From positions 1 through 17,020 of the forward strand of contig JAEOUL010000138.1 in assembly GCA_016839345.1 (NCBI GenBank): a DNA stretch of 17,020 nt. The letters run 5' to 3'. Below the pieces are notes generated by a model. That model was not told the DNA's origin. It saw only the letters and a program-made list of their open reading frames with translations, and did no database searches. Position numbers and translations under genes: made by a program. The stretch comes from Candidatus Thorarchaeota archaeon. Its GTDB lineage: Archaea; Asgardarchaeota; Thorarchaeia; Thorarchaeales; Thorarchaeaceae. Positions 1 through 6,244 of the stretch are shown in pieces. The first letter of the stretch is position 1; every line of letters begins with the position of its first letter.

Positions 1-124
1 CAAGATCATCAAAGAAGAATTCGATGTACTTAAAGCTGAATACAAAACCCAACAATCCTGTTGGAATTGCGCCGAAGGCATAACCCCACAGGTTCTTACG
101 ACTTAGTTTCTCCGAACCTTCCAC
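1..124 (-). CDS. N-terminus of a probable MFS/GPH-type transporter (partial)
   Basis: This is the first 41 codons of a minus-strand gene that leaves the window at base 1. The reading begins MEGSEKLSRKNLWGYAFGAI and continues into a hydrophobic stretch ending FKYIEFFFDDL. A charged N-terminus followed by an 'LWGYAFGAIPTGLLG' helix and a 'FFFDDL' end resembles the first helix of glycoside-pentoside-hexuronide:cation symporters of the major facilitator superfamily. Only one helix is visible, so the family call is tentative. The GTG start at 124 is the only good candidate, since an in-frame TGA lies a few codons upstream. A TATA-like box centred about 26 bases upstream would give a nearly leaderless message. 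A GGGAG motif 9 bases before the GTG is an alternative ribosome site. Confidence 0.5.
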   Translation of the reverse strand, partial: MEGSEKLSRKNLWGYAFGAIPTGLLGFVFSFKYIEFFFDDL

Positions 125-146
125 GAAAACCAACTCCCATCAAGCA

Positions 147-154
147 AATATATC
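147..154 (-). promoter_or_regulatory. TATA-like box for the partial transporter gene
   Basis: On the minus strand this reads GATATATTTG. Its centre is about 26 bases before the GTG at 124, the usual archaeal distance from TATA box to transcription start. This suggests a leaderless or very short-leader mRNA. The call rests on sequence match alone. Confidence 0.35.
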
Positions 155-193
155 CCCATTATTATCTGTTCCCAATCTCAAGAAAGAAGAAGA

Positions 194-214
194 TGGTGCC
201 GCGGGTGTGATTTG
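194..214 (-). pseudogene. tRNA 3'-end fragment (copy 1), position 56 to CCA
   Basis: On the minus strand this 21-nt stretch reads as the 3' end of a tRNA. It holds the T-loop end CAAAT, T-stem 3' strand CACAC, acceptor 3' strand CCGCGGC, discriminator A and CCA. No matching 5' half (GCCGCGG) is found within 120 bases upstream, and the bases before C56 cannot form the T-stem. It is therefore a fragment and not a complete gene. The acceptor strand, discriminator and CCA are identical to those of the tRNA-Phe at 3127-3233, and 18 of 21 bases match the spliced form of that tRNA. Copy 2 at 2532-2552 differs by one base. Such fragments are typical scars of tRNA-targeted integration. A 3' half of a trans-spliced tRNA is a less likely alternative. 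Confidence 0.7.
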
Positions 215-324
215 GACTAACATTATCCTTCATGTAGAGTATCTTCATTGATCTTGTTAAACCAGTAGAACAGTGTCACAAAAGACTATTTGCACAGTTG
301 GTCCTATCACATTGGGGGTAATCC

Positions 325-2478
325 TTGTCAACAAAAGTGGTTAAAGGAGTATTGCTCACACTCCTACTTCTGTTTGTGCCTCTATATAGTGTAAGTAATG
401 TGAGAGCAATTGAAACCCGACACGGAGGTGGATTTGGTACAGTTGATACGATATCAAATAGTAACATCACATACTGGACCTTCAATGGCCAAGGAACACC
501 CCAAGATAATTTGGATATGCAAATGCTATATGACGCAGGAGTCAAGACGATACTCATTGTACACTGGTGGGGAGAATGGTGGGGAGTGAACATAACCAAT
601 CCAATAGATGTCTACTATAACTCAACAGTACAGTTCTACTTGGACGATGCTATTGATTTCAATCTGGAAGCATTCAATCCAGATTATGTCTGGGGCGTAA
701 CACTAAGCGATGAACAGTACATCAGCGCGCAACTTTCACCTGAGATTGTAAAATACAACTATACTTACTATGCTGAAACAGGGTACTGGATGAAACCCTA
801 TGATGAACGAAATACAACGGAGTCTTTTGTATATAATGAATGGCTCAATGAACGAAGTGTGTGGGTGTTCAACTATATTGCCAGTTATATCCGATCATGG
901 GCACCTAATGCAAAGATAGTCCAGTACATCTTAATGCCCCCAACTTGGGGATTAAATGACAAAACCTGTGCAACGTATGAAATCGATGGCGACGTCTTTG
1001 CAGTAGACTGTTTCTATTCAAATGAGGTTCCATTACTTCTGTATGAAAGTGTCAGAAGATACAAGACCTCTCTACCTGGTAAGACACTACACTTCGATAT
1101 CTGGGGTACAATATGGGATTTCATTAATGAGGCAGGTGATGGGCTCTATTACAAAGAAGGAAGCTATGAACAGATTCGTAGAGAAACCTGGCTCTCATAT
1201 CTCTCAGGAGTTGATGTCTTAGGTTGGTTTGACTGGGCTCCCCAATATAATGACAGTTTCAATTGGGCATGGGGGCATCAACGTGAGGATGAAATGGGCA
1301 AGAAGCTTTGGATGTACATCGATAACTTAGCTGGGCAATTGTCTAATCTGCCAACAATTGAACCACGTCCAGAGGTGCTTGTGGTTGGAGACGGACACCA
1401 GACTGGAGTGGCCATGCTAAATGTGGCCGAGCTAGGTCTGTTTACAGAGTACGACCTTGTCAACCAGAGATGCTTTGCCACAACTGATGTGGACATGTCC
1501 CATTACTCCATAGTGCTCCTTGCAGATGGTTGGTATTATGATGAAACCGTGGACAAGTTGAACAACTTTGTATCAAACGGGGGAAATCTCATATTCTTGG
1601 AAGGAATCAATTCCACCGAAAACCCGGTCCCAAGAACTTCTAGGTTTAACATCGAATCTGGATGTAGGGAAGAATCATTCTCAGGTCATGTGTTTATCAA
1701 TATTACAGGACCCAACATCCTTGAATTGGAGATACTAAACTACGATGCCCCCAGTCATAGCACGAGGTTCCTGAATATCTCATCAGGTGCAACTGGATAT
1801 ACTACCATTGAAGGTTTCTATTCAGTAGAAGATACGACTCTAATAGACATTGAAAATTCCCCATTGACTTTGTACCACAATGAGTCAGAACCAAACTCTG
1901 GTTGGGTATTGTATGTTGGTGCGGAATGGTCTTTTCAAGAAGCTGAAGCACCTCCTTCAGACAAGAAGCCATATCTCTGGTACTTGTATAAAGAGTTCAT
2001 CCGAGCATTTGCAGACTTCCTCAACATCACAAACTCGATTTCCACCAATGAAACTGAAAAAATGTTGATTACCCAGGGCATAGTTGGAGATGGACTACTC
2101 TTGGCAGGCATTTCCAATCTCAATAATACGATTCGTTCATTTGATTTCACACTAGACCTTTCTCAATTTGGTTTTCCTGATGGAAACTACTGGGTGCATT
2201 CCCTTGACAGTGATGCATCATTGGGTCAGTTCACATCAGAGAATAGCATACTTGAATTTCATATTGACGTTGTAGCTAATGGAACAAGACTCTTGCTTAT
2301 CTCGGAAACAAAACCCAACCCGGGATATTCGATTGACATTTTTCCAGAGATACCAGAGTATGTGCCTATAACGACAACAAATCCGGACTTCTTAATTTAC
2401 GTGATCGCTACAGGTGTAGTTTTGGTTGGAGGTATATCTGTGGTCGCAATTATTGCATGGAAGCGGAGAGAAACCTAG
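325..2478 (+). CDS. Membrane-anchored extracellular glycoside-hydrolase-like protein
   Basis: The protein has 717 aa. Residues 1-29 form a signal peptide ending near VRAIE. A region to about residue 345 is rich in Trp and Asp and resembles a TIM-barrel glycoside hydrolase, with segments such as WGVTLSDEQY and DVLGWFDWAPQYN. Around residues 350-430 a Rossmann-like segment (EVLVVGDG, IVLLADGWYY, SNGGNLIFLEG) resembles the class I amidotransferase-like domain found in beta-galactosidase trimerisation domains. A beta-rich region follows, then a transmembrane helix at about 688-710 and the tail KRRET. Many Asn-X-Ser/Thr sites fit an exposed glycoprotein. The TTG start has a GGGGG motif 7 bases upstream. 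I infer a surface-bound sugar-cleaving or sugar-binding role, and I could not assign a GH family or catalytic acids. The gene lies between two tRNA 3'-end fragments, which suggests it arrived as cargo. Confidence 0.6.
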   Translation: MSTKVVKGVLLTLLLLFVPLYSVSNVRAIETRHGGGFGTVDTISNSNITYWTFNGQGTPQDNLDMQMLYDAGVKTILIVHWWGEWWGVNITNPIDVYYNSTVQFYLDDAIDFNLEAFNPDYVWGVTLSDEQYISAQLSPEIVKYNYTYYAETGYWMKPYDERNTTESFVYNEWLNERSVWVFNYIASYIRSWAPNAKIVQYILMPPTWGLNDKTCATYEIDGDVFAVDCFYSNEVPLLLYESVRRYKTSLPGKTLHFDIWGTIWDFINEAGDGLYYKEGSYEQIRRETWLSYLSGVDVLGWFDWAPQYNDSFNWAWGHQREDEMGKKLWMYIDNLAGQLSNLPTIEPRPEVLVVGDGHQTGVAMLNVAELGLFTEYDLVNQRCFATTDVDMSHYSIVLLADGWYYDETVDKLNNFVSNGGNLIFLEGINSTENPVPRTSRFNIESGCREESFSGHVFINITGPNILELEILNYDAPSHSTRFLNISSGATGYTTIEGFYSVEDTTLIDIENSPLTLYHNESEPNSGWVLYVGAEWSFQEAEAPPSDKKPYLWYLYKEFIRAFADFLNITNSISTNETEKMLITQGIVGDGLLLAGISNLNNTIRSFDFTLDLSQFGFPDGNYWVHSLDSDASLGQFTSENSILEFHIDVVANGTRLLLISETKPNPGYSIDIFPEIPEYVPITTTNPDFLIYVIATGVVLVGGISVVAIIAWKRRET

Positions 2479-2489
2479 TAGGCTGAGTC

Positions 2490-2494
2490 TTTTT
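2490..2494 (+). terminator. Possible T-tract terminator after the surface-protein gene
   Basis: TTTTT lies 12 bases after the stop codon, in the space between two convergent genes. Archaeal termination uses T-tracts on the coding strand. The tract is short, so the call is weak. Confidence 0.25.
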
Positions 2495-2531
2495 CTGATT
2501 CATAATACCAAGATTGAATACTATTAGAAAG

Positions 2532-2552
2532 TGGTGTCGCGGGTGTGATTTG
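2532..2552 (-). pseudogene. tRNA 3'-end fragment (copy 2), position 56 to CCA
   Basis: On the minus strand this reads CAAAT CACAC CCGCGAC A CCA, the layout of T-loop end, T-stem, acceptor strand, discriminator and CCA. It matches copy 1 at 20 of 21 positions in the same orientation. The only change is in the acceptor strand (CCGCGAC for CCGCGGC). No 5' half of a tRNA lies upstream. The two copies are direct repeats 2.3 kb apart and enclose the 717-aa surface-protein gene. The stay-green family gene and then the complete tRNA-Phe follow on the other side. The order tRNA, cargo, fragment, cargo, fragment is what successive insertions at a tRNA 3' end would leave. Confidence 0.7.
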
Positions 2553-2570
2553 AGCAATTCTAGCGAACTG

Positions 2571-3026
2571 TCAAATATAATCCCTCATCTTCCCCCAAAA
2601 TTCCACCTTGCTATCTTCTTCTTTTCGAGCATTGAAATAAACATGAATCTGCGCATCATCCAAGACAGGCACTTTTTCGAATATCTTTCTATCACCATAA
2701 CGAAACGCTTCCAAAACCAAGTCTAGTTCTCTTCGAAAGATAGATTCCCTGAAACTTGAGGAGCCAATCCCTCGCCCAATTTCACAATGAACATGCAGTT
2801 TTGGGTTATCTAGATCATTAGTCCAATTTGCCAAGACCTCATCTCGCATTAAACGAGTGTACCATCCACGTATTTGCTTTCTGTCATAATCTGGTCCAAT
2901 GGTTAAGAAGAGATTTCCAGTTCTGTCAGAATGTGTCAACGTATATGCTCGTGGATACAAAGGACCTTCTTCATTAGTAGGACTGATAAACCTGACACTG
3001 AGTTTTCTTGGATCCAATCGGCGCAT
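2571..3026 (-). CDS. STAY-GREEN (Mg-dechelatase) family protein
   Basis: This 151-aa protein matches the STAY-GREEN family along its whole length. It shows LDPRKLSVRF at 4-13, PRAYTLTHSD at 25-34, GWYTRLMRDEV at 54-64, LHVHCEI, and IFRRELDLVLEAFRYGD near residues 100-120. Plant members remove Mg from chlorophyll a, and bacterial homologues can do the same. As I recall, a His and two Asp residues matter in a bacterial homologue, and they correspond to H32, D34 and D62 here. The ATG at 3026 is chosen because GAGG lies 5 bases upstream and a TATA-like box at 3071-3075 places the transcription start after any longer ORF start. The start also gives the usual SGR length. An archaeon without chlorophyll would need another tetrapyrrole or metal substrate, which is unknown. 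The gene lies between tRNA-Phe and a tRNA fragment. Confidence 0.85.
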   Translation of the reverse strand: MRRLDPRKLSVRFISPTNEEGPLYPRAYTLTHSDRTGNLFLTIGPDYDRKQIRGWYTRLMRDEVLANWTNDLDNPKLHVHCEIGRGIGSSSFRESIFRRELDLVLEAFRYGDRKIFEKVPVLDDAQIHVYFNARKEEDSKVEFWGKMRDYI

Positions 3027-3067
3027 GATAGCCTCATCTCTCTCTACCGAGTCTAACATAATTAGTG

Positions 3068-3076
3068 TTGATATAG
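3068..3076 (-). promoter_or_regulatory. TATA-like box of the stay-green family gene
   Basis: The minus strand reads TCTATATCA, about 45 bases before the chosen ATG. Transcription would start near 3046 and leave a leader of about 20 bases that contains the GAGG ribosome site. The gene therefore seems to have its own promoter and not to be read through from the tRNA. Confidence 0.4.
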
Positions 3077-3126
3077 AACCGTTAATACAATGCTTGCAGT
3101 TACAAGTATGAATCAAGAGAATGAGT

Positions 3127-3233
3127 TGGTGCCGCGGGCCGGAAATTCACAAATCATGGAATTCATGACTTGTTTTGAACCGGCGACAACACGGTCTTCA
3201 GCCGTGCGATCTCCCTGGCTGATCTACCGCGGC
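3127..3233 (-). tRNA. tRNA-Phe (anticodon GAA) with a T-loop intron, CCA encoded
   Basis: Reading from 3233 down: acceptor GCCGCGG, TA, D-stem GATC with loop AGCCAGGGA and GATC, then G. The anticodon stem is CACGG, the loop CTGAAGA (anticodon GAA), and CCGTG closes it. The variable loop is TTGTC, the T-stem GCCGG, the interrupted T-loop follows, then CCGGC, acceptor CCGCGGC, A and CCA. All stems pair perfectly. The T-loop is 37 nt long. Removing the 30 nt at 3144-3173 leaves TTCAAAT, an exact 7-nt T-loop, and a 77-nt tRNA including CCA. The anticodon loop is uninterrupted. A TTTATAAA box about 30 bases before the 5' end is the likely promoter. This is the only complete tRNA in the window. Confidence 0.95.
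3144..3173 (-). other. 30-nt tRNA intron at position 59/60 with bulge-helix-bulge motif
   Basis: The precursor folds as a strict bulge-helix-bulge. The outer helix is T-stem GCCGG/CCGGC. A 4-bp central helix forms between TTCA (exon) and TGAA (intron). The bulges are AAA on one strand and TTT on the other. A 9-bp inner helix CAAGTCATG/CATGATTTG (one G-U pair) has the 5-nt loop AATTC. Cutting after the second base of each bulge, the known rule of archaeal splicing endonuclease, releases 30 nt and restores TTCAAAT. Introns in the T-loop are non-canonical (the usual site is 37/38). They generally need the broad-specificity form of the endonuclease. Confidence 0.93.
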
Positions 3234-3262
3234 ATATGCATTAAGTGGGTCAAAGTCCAAGT

Positions 3263-3270
3263 TTTATAAA
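3263..3270. promoter_or_regulatory. Palindromic TATA box shared by tRNA-Phe and the zinc-ribbon gene
   Basis: TTTATAAA is its own reverse complement. On the minus strand it lies 30 bases before the tRNA 5' end. On the plus strand it lies 52 bases before the ATG of the zinc-ribbon gene, leaving room for a leader of about 30 bases. No better box is visible for either gene, so one box may serve both directions. Confidence 0.5.
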
Positions 3271-3321
3271 CGTAGCGAAACCTCAAGGGAGGAGCTGCTG
3301 TTATTCGTAGGAGTCAATCAA

Positions 3322-3624
3322 ATGAGATGTCCTAAGTGTCGAAGAACACTTGAACCCGGGACAATGATTTGTCCAAAATGCAGGAAACCCGCTATTGTGA
3401 GTGAATCTGAATATGGAGTGAATCGATTGAAACCGCGCTCAAATGTTTCGCTCAAGGGTGCTGGTTCTAGAATGTCGGGGACTTACTATGTGCGTGCTAC
3501 CCGTCATAGAATTGCTGAATCGGATGATTTTGATTCCACTCCAAAAACCCGATGCATACGATGCGGCACTGTAAATGACGCGGGTAACCGAAAGTGCAGG
3601 AAATGCGGCTCTAGAATCACTTAA
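3322..3624 (+). CDS. Small protein with two zinc ribbons
   Basis: This 100-aa basic protein has one CxxC pair set at C3/C6 and C17/C20 and another at C78/C81 and C92/C95. Each set of four cysteines can bind one Zn, giving a rubredoxin-like zinc ribbon at each end. The linker of about 55 residues is polar and low in hydrophobic residues. Proteins of this kind are common in archaea and act as nucleic-acid or protein adaptors, but the partner cannot be read from the sequence. The ATG has GGAG 9 bases upstream. The last 8 bases overlap the end of the convergent membrane-protein gene, so the two transcripts are antisense at their 3' ends. Confidence 0.75.
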   Translation: MRCPKCRRTLEPGTMICPKCRKPAIVSESEYGVNRLKPRSNVSLKGAGSRMSGTYYVRATRHRIAESDDFDSTPKTRCIRCGTVNDAGNRKCRKCGSRIT

Positions 3625-4135
3625 TCTTGTAGTTCATGTAGCTAGCCACAAAAGCTGTACCAATTGCAGCTCCGTTTACTCCAAGAATGTAAATGTAAAG
3701 CGGATCCAGAAATGCAATTGTGGCCAACCAGGATGGAAGACTTCCAGCATCTGCTATACCAAATGGGAAGAAGTAGAACAAGAAGAATACACATGTCAAT
3801 AGAGCCACACCAACAAACGCTGGCATATCTGTAGTTGAACGTGCAAATTCAGAGAGCCTAGTGATCCAGTTTGCCTTAGTTCTATGACGTCTACGAGTCT
3901 TTCTCTTCGACAGGATATGGGCCCAGCGATACATTGCTTCAGCCATCAGTATGTATGAACCTCCAAGAACAGCCATGACTCCTATTGAAACCAATAGCTG
4001 TAGCTCAGCACTCAGAACTGATACGTAGACTTGTGCATGCCAAATAATTGGGATTTGGACAAAACCTGCGATTCCCAAGAATATCATGATAAGTCCGGGT
4101 TTGCTACCGCGTCTCCACCATACTGCAAGGCTCAT
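3617..4135 (-). CDS. Small multi-pass membrane protein of unknown function
   Basis: The 172-aa protein has about four hydrophobic helices, near residues 13-33, 47-68, 104-124 and 146-167. A very basic loop (SKRKTRRRHRTK) between helices 2 and 3 probably faces the cytoplasm. I do not recognise the family, and no catalytic motif is visible. The ATG at 4135 has AGGTGA 6 bases upstream, a good ribosome site. The gene follows a methyltransferase on the same strand after a 74-base gap, in which TTAAAG at about 4183-4188 could be a separate weak promoter. Confidence 0.65.
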   Translation of the reverse strand: MSLAVWWRRGSKPGLIMIFLGIAGFVQIPIIWHAQVYVSVLSAELQLLVSIGVMAVLGGSYILMAEAMYRWAHILSKRKTRRRHRTKANWITRLSEFARSTTDMPAFVGVALLTCVFFLFYFFPFGIADAGSLPSWLATIAFLDPLYIYILGVNGAAIGTAFVASYMNYKIK

Positions 4136-4209
4136 TGGTTTTCACCTGTCGTGTGTTGGACCGCTCAGAAAAGAGTTCCCACTTTAAGGTTTTGGAACAA
4201 AGAAGCTGG

Positions 4210-4770
4210 TCAAGAATGAGTCGCAGTGATACTGAACCACTCTCCGTGGTCCTCGTAATTTAATATATCAAGATTCAATTGGTTGACCAAGTCCATTACT
4301 CTTTCCAAAGTCTGTCCTTGATTTCCTCTGACACCATATCCTGTCTGAGACTGTGTTCCATCAGGGAATGTGAAACGTGCCCAGAACACGAATTGATTGG
4401 TTATTCCAGTTATCCTACTAGCTAATATTGACACCTTGCCTTGTTTCTTCAGAACTCTCCGGACCTCTTCTAGCACCCTTCTTTTGATATCCCAATCCCT
4501 CATATATCCAAGTGAAAACCAAAGCGTGACTATGTCGAATGAGTTGTCCTGAAAGGAGAGTTGTTTCCCGTCTCCAACAATCCAATTTGCTGGAGCGCCA
4601 TGAATCTGAGCCTCTCGAATCTCACTCATTCGAATATCCACGGCACAGACTCGTTCTCCTGCAATTCTGGATACAAGACCCTCACCCCCGCCACCAATGT
4701 CCAGTATGGGTCCATCTGGACCTAACTTATGCAAATGGATATTCTGGATCTCTGTTTCTTCTGTTGACAT
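4210..4770 (-). CDS. Class I SAM-dependent methyltransferase
   Basis: The 186-aa protein has the Rossmann SAM-binding motif ILDIGGGGEG at 22-31, the acidic residue after strand 2 in VCAVDI (D46), and a motif-IV region DNSFDIVTLWFSLGY. The 'RRVLEEVRRVLKKQGKVSI' segment is typical of Methyltransf_11 proteins acting on small molecules. The substrate is unknown. I chose the ATG at 4770 over the in-frame GTG at 4785 because AGAGGTGG lies just upstream of the ATG and overlaps the GTG. The protein is shorter than most UbiE-like enzymes because it lacks a long N-terminal region. Confidence 0.85.
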   Translation of the reverse strand: MSTEETEIQNIHLHKLGPDGPILDIGGGGEGLVSRIAGERVCAVDIRMSEIREAQIHGAPANWIVGDGKQLSFQDNSFDIVTLWFSLGYMRDWDIKRRVLEEVRRVLKKQGKVSILASRITGITNQFVFWARFTFPDGTQSQTGYGVRGNQGQTLERVMDLVNQLNLDILNYEDHGEWFSITATHS

Positions 4771-4888
4771 GGGTTGAAATCCCACCTCTTGAGTCTGTTC
4801 TTGTGTTTCATCAATGTACTCTGTAAACCTTCTGGAGCGTTTGGCATAATTAGACTCTCTTGATTTTTACCAGCTACGAATGCATTGG

Positions 4889-4896
4889 CATAAATA
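4889..4896 (+). promoter_or_regulatory. TATA-like box for the short acidic protein gene
   Basis: CATAAATA lies 72 bases before the GTG at 4968, so transcription would begin near 4920 with a leader of about 48 bases. The region 4771-4967 separates two divergent genes and shows nothing else clear. An AATTA motif on the minus strand near 4848 may serve the methyltransferase. Confidence 0.35.
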
Positions 4897-4967
4897 CACA
4901 ATCTCTAAGTCCTACAAATGTACATATTCAATGTTGGTTGTCATTAATCTATCTCAAGGAGTGTCCG

Positions 4968-5150
4968 GTGTTGGATGATGAGTCTGAGCTTGAAACAGCT
5001 TTCAAAGTTGTAGCAATTATGCAGACAATAACTGAGGACCTGGATGAGAGAGGAAAGAGGGCTTGGCGTAAAATGCTTGGGTTATCTGACAATCCAATGA
5101 AACCACCTGAGGAGATTGAAGAAAGTCAGAATCCTGATTCATCTGATTGA
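4968..5150 (+). CDS. Short acidic protein, unknown function
   Basis: A 60-aa protein starts at the GTG at 4968, which has GGAG 6 bases upstream. The sequence runs MLDDESELETAFKVVAIMQT and continues into an amphipathic helix with EDLDERGKRAWRKMLGL, then a Pro/Glu/Asp-rich tail ending in two Ser and an Asp. It has no Cys or membrane segment. A longer open frame extends upstream to 4860, but that part has poor composition and no ribosome site. The 3' end overlaps a convergent membrane-protein gene by 25 bases. I do not recognise the family. The helix pattern suggests a small cytoplasmic binding protein. Confidence 0.55.
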   Translation: MLDDESELETAFKVVAIMQTITEDLDERGKRAWRKMLGLSDNPMKPPEEIEESQNPDSSD

Positions 5151-5788
5151 ATATCATTTGTGAGCCGATCAATGATTTGATCTAGCTGTTCTGCTGTGTA
5201 ATCAAGCCTTATCCGAATTCTGTGTCCCCGTTCAACCATTAGCGAATAGATAATACCTGTGCCTGAAAGGTACACACCATCCTCTACAGGAATAGTGAAT
5301 GTACCCTCACGTCTTGCAACTTTTATGTCCCCAATCTGATGCTTGTATTCCCATGCCCAGAAAACTCGAGGTAATTTCAGTTTCGAATCAAAAGTTCTTT
5401 CAGCCTGACGAAATGCTATGAAATATATCGTATTTGATCCCCACTGCCCAACTAAATAGACCGGAGCTCGATTCAGTATCAAAACTCTATCAATTATCAT
5501 TGGATCTGGTGGTGTTAGTTCTTTGAGCATATCAAAACTATGCATAAGCATGGAGCTTCCTACACCATAATACCCCGCTAGCAGCAACCCACCGATTCCA
5601 CCGATTCCAAATATTACAAATATCAACATGATTACAAAATCGGATACAGAATATTGTATAAGGAATACAATGATTGGCAGTAGAGGTAGCATTGCTGTCA
5701 TTACAGCTCCGATGATAATTCTCCTACGTACTGATTTCTTGAGTTGCTCTTTTGGATCCAATACAAGGTTATTCTCAATGTGATCCAC
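5126..5788 (-). CDS. Two-helix membrane protein with a C-terminal soluble domain
   Basis: The 220-aa protein has a basic stretch KKSVRRR, then two membrane helices at about 24-45 and 51-73. A soluble domain of about 145 residues follows, rich in aromatic residues and beta-strand patterns (VLILNRAPVYLVGQWG, IYFIAFRQAERTF, VFWAWEYKHQIG). It resembles a helix-pair membrane protein with a PH-like or hypothetical cytoplasmic domain, but I recognise no family. An open frame continues upstream to 6040, but that part overlaps the start of a real gene on the other strand. The GTG at 5788 has GGTGTGGG 5 bases upstream and a TATTTTC box about 40 bases upstream, so I use it. Confidence 0.6.
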   Translation of the reverse strand: MDHIENNLVLDPKEQLKKSVRRRIIIGAVMTAMLPLLPIIVFLIQYSVSDFVIMLIFVIFGIGGIGGLLLAGYYGVGSSMLMHSFDMLKELTPPDPMIIDRVLILNRAPVYLVGQWGSNTIYFIAFRQAERTFDSKLKLPRVFWAWEYKHQIGDIKVARREGTFTIPVEDGVYLSGTGIIYSLMVERGHRIRIRLDYTAEQLDQIIDRLTNDIQSDESGF

Positions 5789-5909
5789 TATACCCACACC
5801 AACACAAGCTACTGGGAGCGTATGAAAATAAGGATTAGCAAGTATTTCGGAAAATGCGCAGAAGTATTTGCTTTTATTGCACTCTCCTACTTCGAAAGAT
5901 TGTGGTAAC

Positions 5910-6239
5910 ATGTGGAAAGTCAAAGTGACAGTGATCAAAAGATTCAGCCCAGAAGATGTATTTGGCCATGAGCTTTTCTTGCCTTCGACTGGAGAGAAGA
6001 TCAAGAAATGCGGACTTTTCAATGAGGGTGATGAGTTCATTGTTGATAGTGTGATGCAGCAACCAGAGGGCTTCTGTGGTTGGGCCTGGAGAGATATCTA
6101 CAAGGATCTTTCAGTGTTATTCTTTGGTGGTAATTTTGCTATGGGTTCAGGAATTCAATACACTTCATGTTCTGATGGAACGAAACCTATTTGTTTCAAG
6201 TTGGAGCGGTTGGATGACGAACCAGTGACTGGTTATTGA
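5910..6239 (+). CDS. TIGR04076-like small protein
   Basis: This 109-aa protein begins MWKVKVTVIKRFSPEDVFG and carries GDEFIVDS, the GFCGWAWRDIYKDL block, a FGGNFAMGSG segment and C-terminal SCSDGTKPICFKLERL. This order matches the TIGR04076 family of short proteins of unknown function in anaerobes and archaea. In many relatives the N-terminal region has Cys-Pro-x-Gly-His, and here that site reads FSPEDVFGHEL with no Cys. The ATG at 5910 matches the family start. An upstream TTTTATT box about 35 bases away implies a short leader. It is convergent with the next gene, and only 5 bases separate the stops. Confidence 0.7.
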   Translation: MWKVKVTVIKRFSPEDVFGHELFLPSTGEKIKKCGLFNEGDEFIVDSVMQQPEGFCGWAWRDIYKDLSVLFFGGNFAMGSGIQYTSCSDGTKPICFKLERLDDEPVTGY

Positions 6240-6244
6240 GATTT

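Noticed and set aside
2514..3111. Plus-strand open frames opposite the stay-green family gene.
   Set aside because: They are antisense shadows with poor composition and no ribosome sites.
3027..3116. Longer N-terminus for the stay-green family protein, with two Cys-x-Cys-like residues.
   Set aside because: The promoter box and ribosome site fit the ATG at 3026, and that start gives the usual family length.
4768..4785. A GGGTTGAAATCCC hairpin that resembles a T-arm at the start of a methyltransferase gene.
   Set aside because: It has no acceptor strand or CCA next to it and is explained as the ribosome-site region of the gene.
5789..6040. N-terminal extension of the two-helix membrane protein on the minus strand.
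   Set aside because: It overlaps the start and first third of the TIGR04076-like gene on the other strand and has no membrane or domain pattern. The GTG at 5788 has a ribosome site and a promoter at the right distance.
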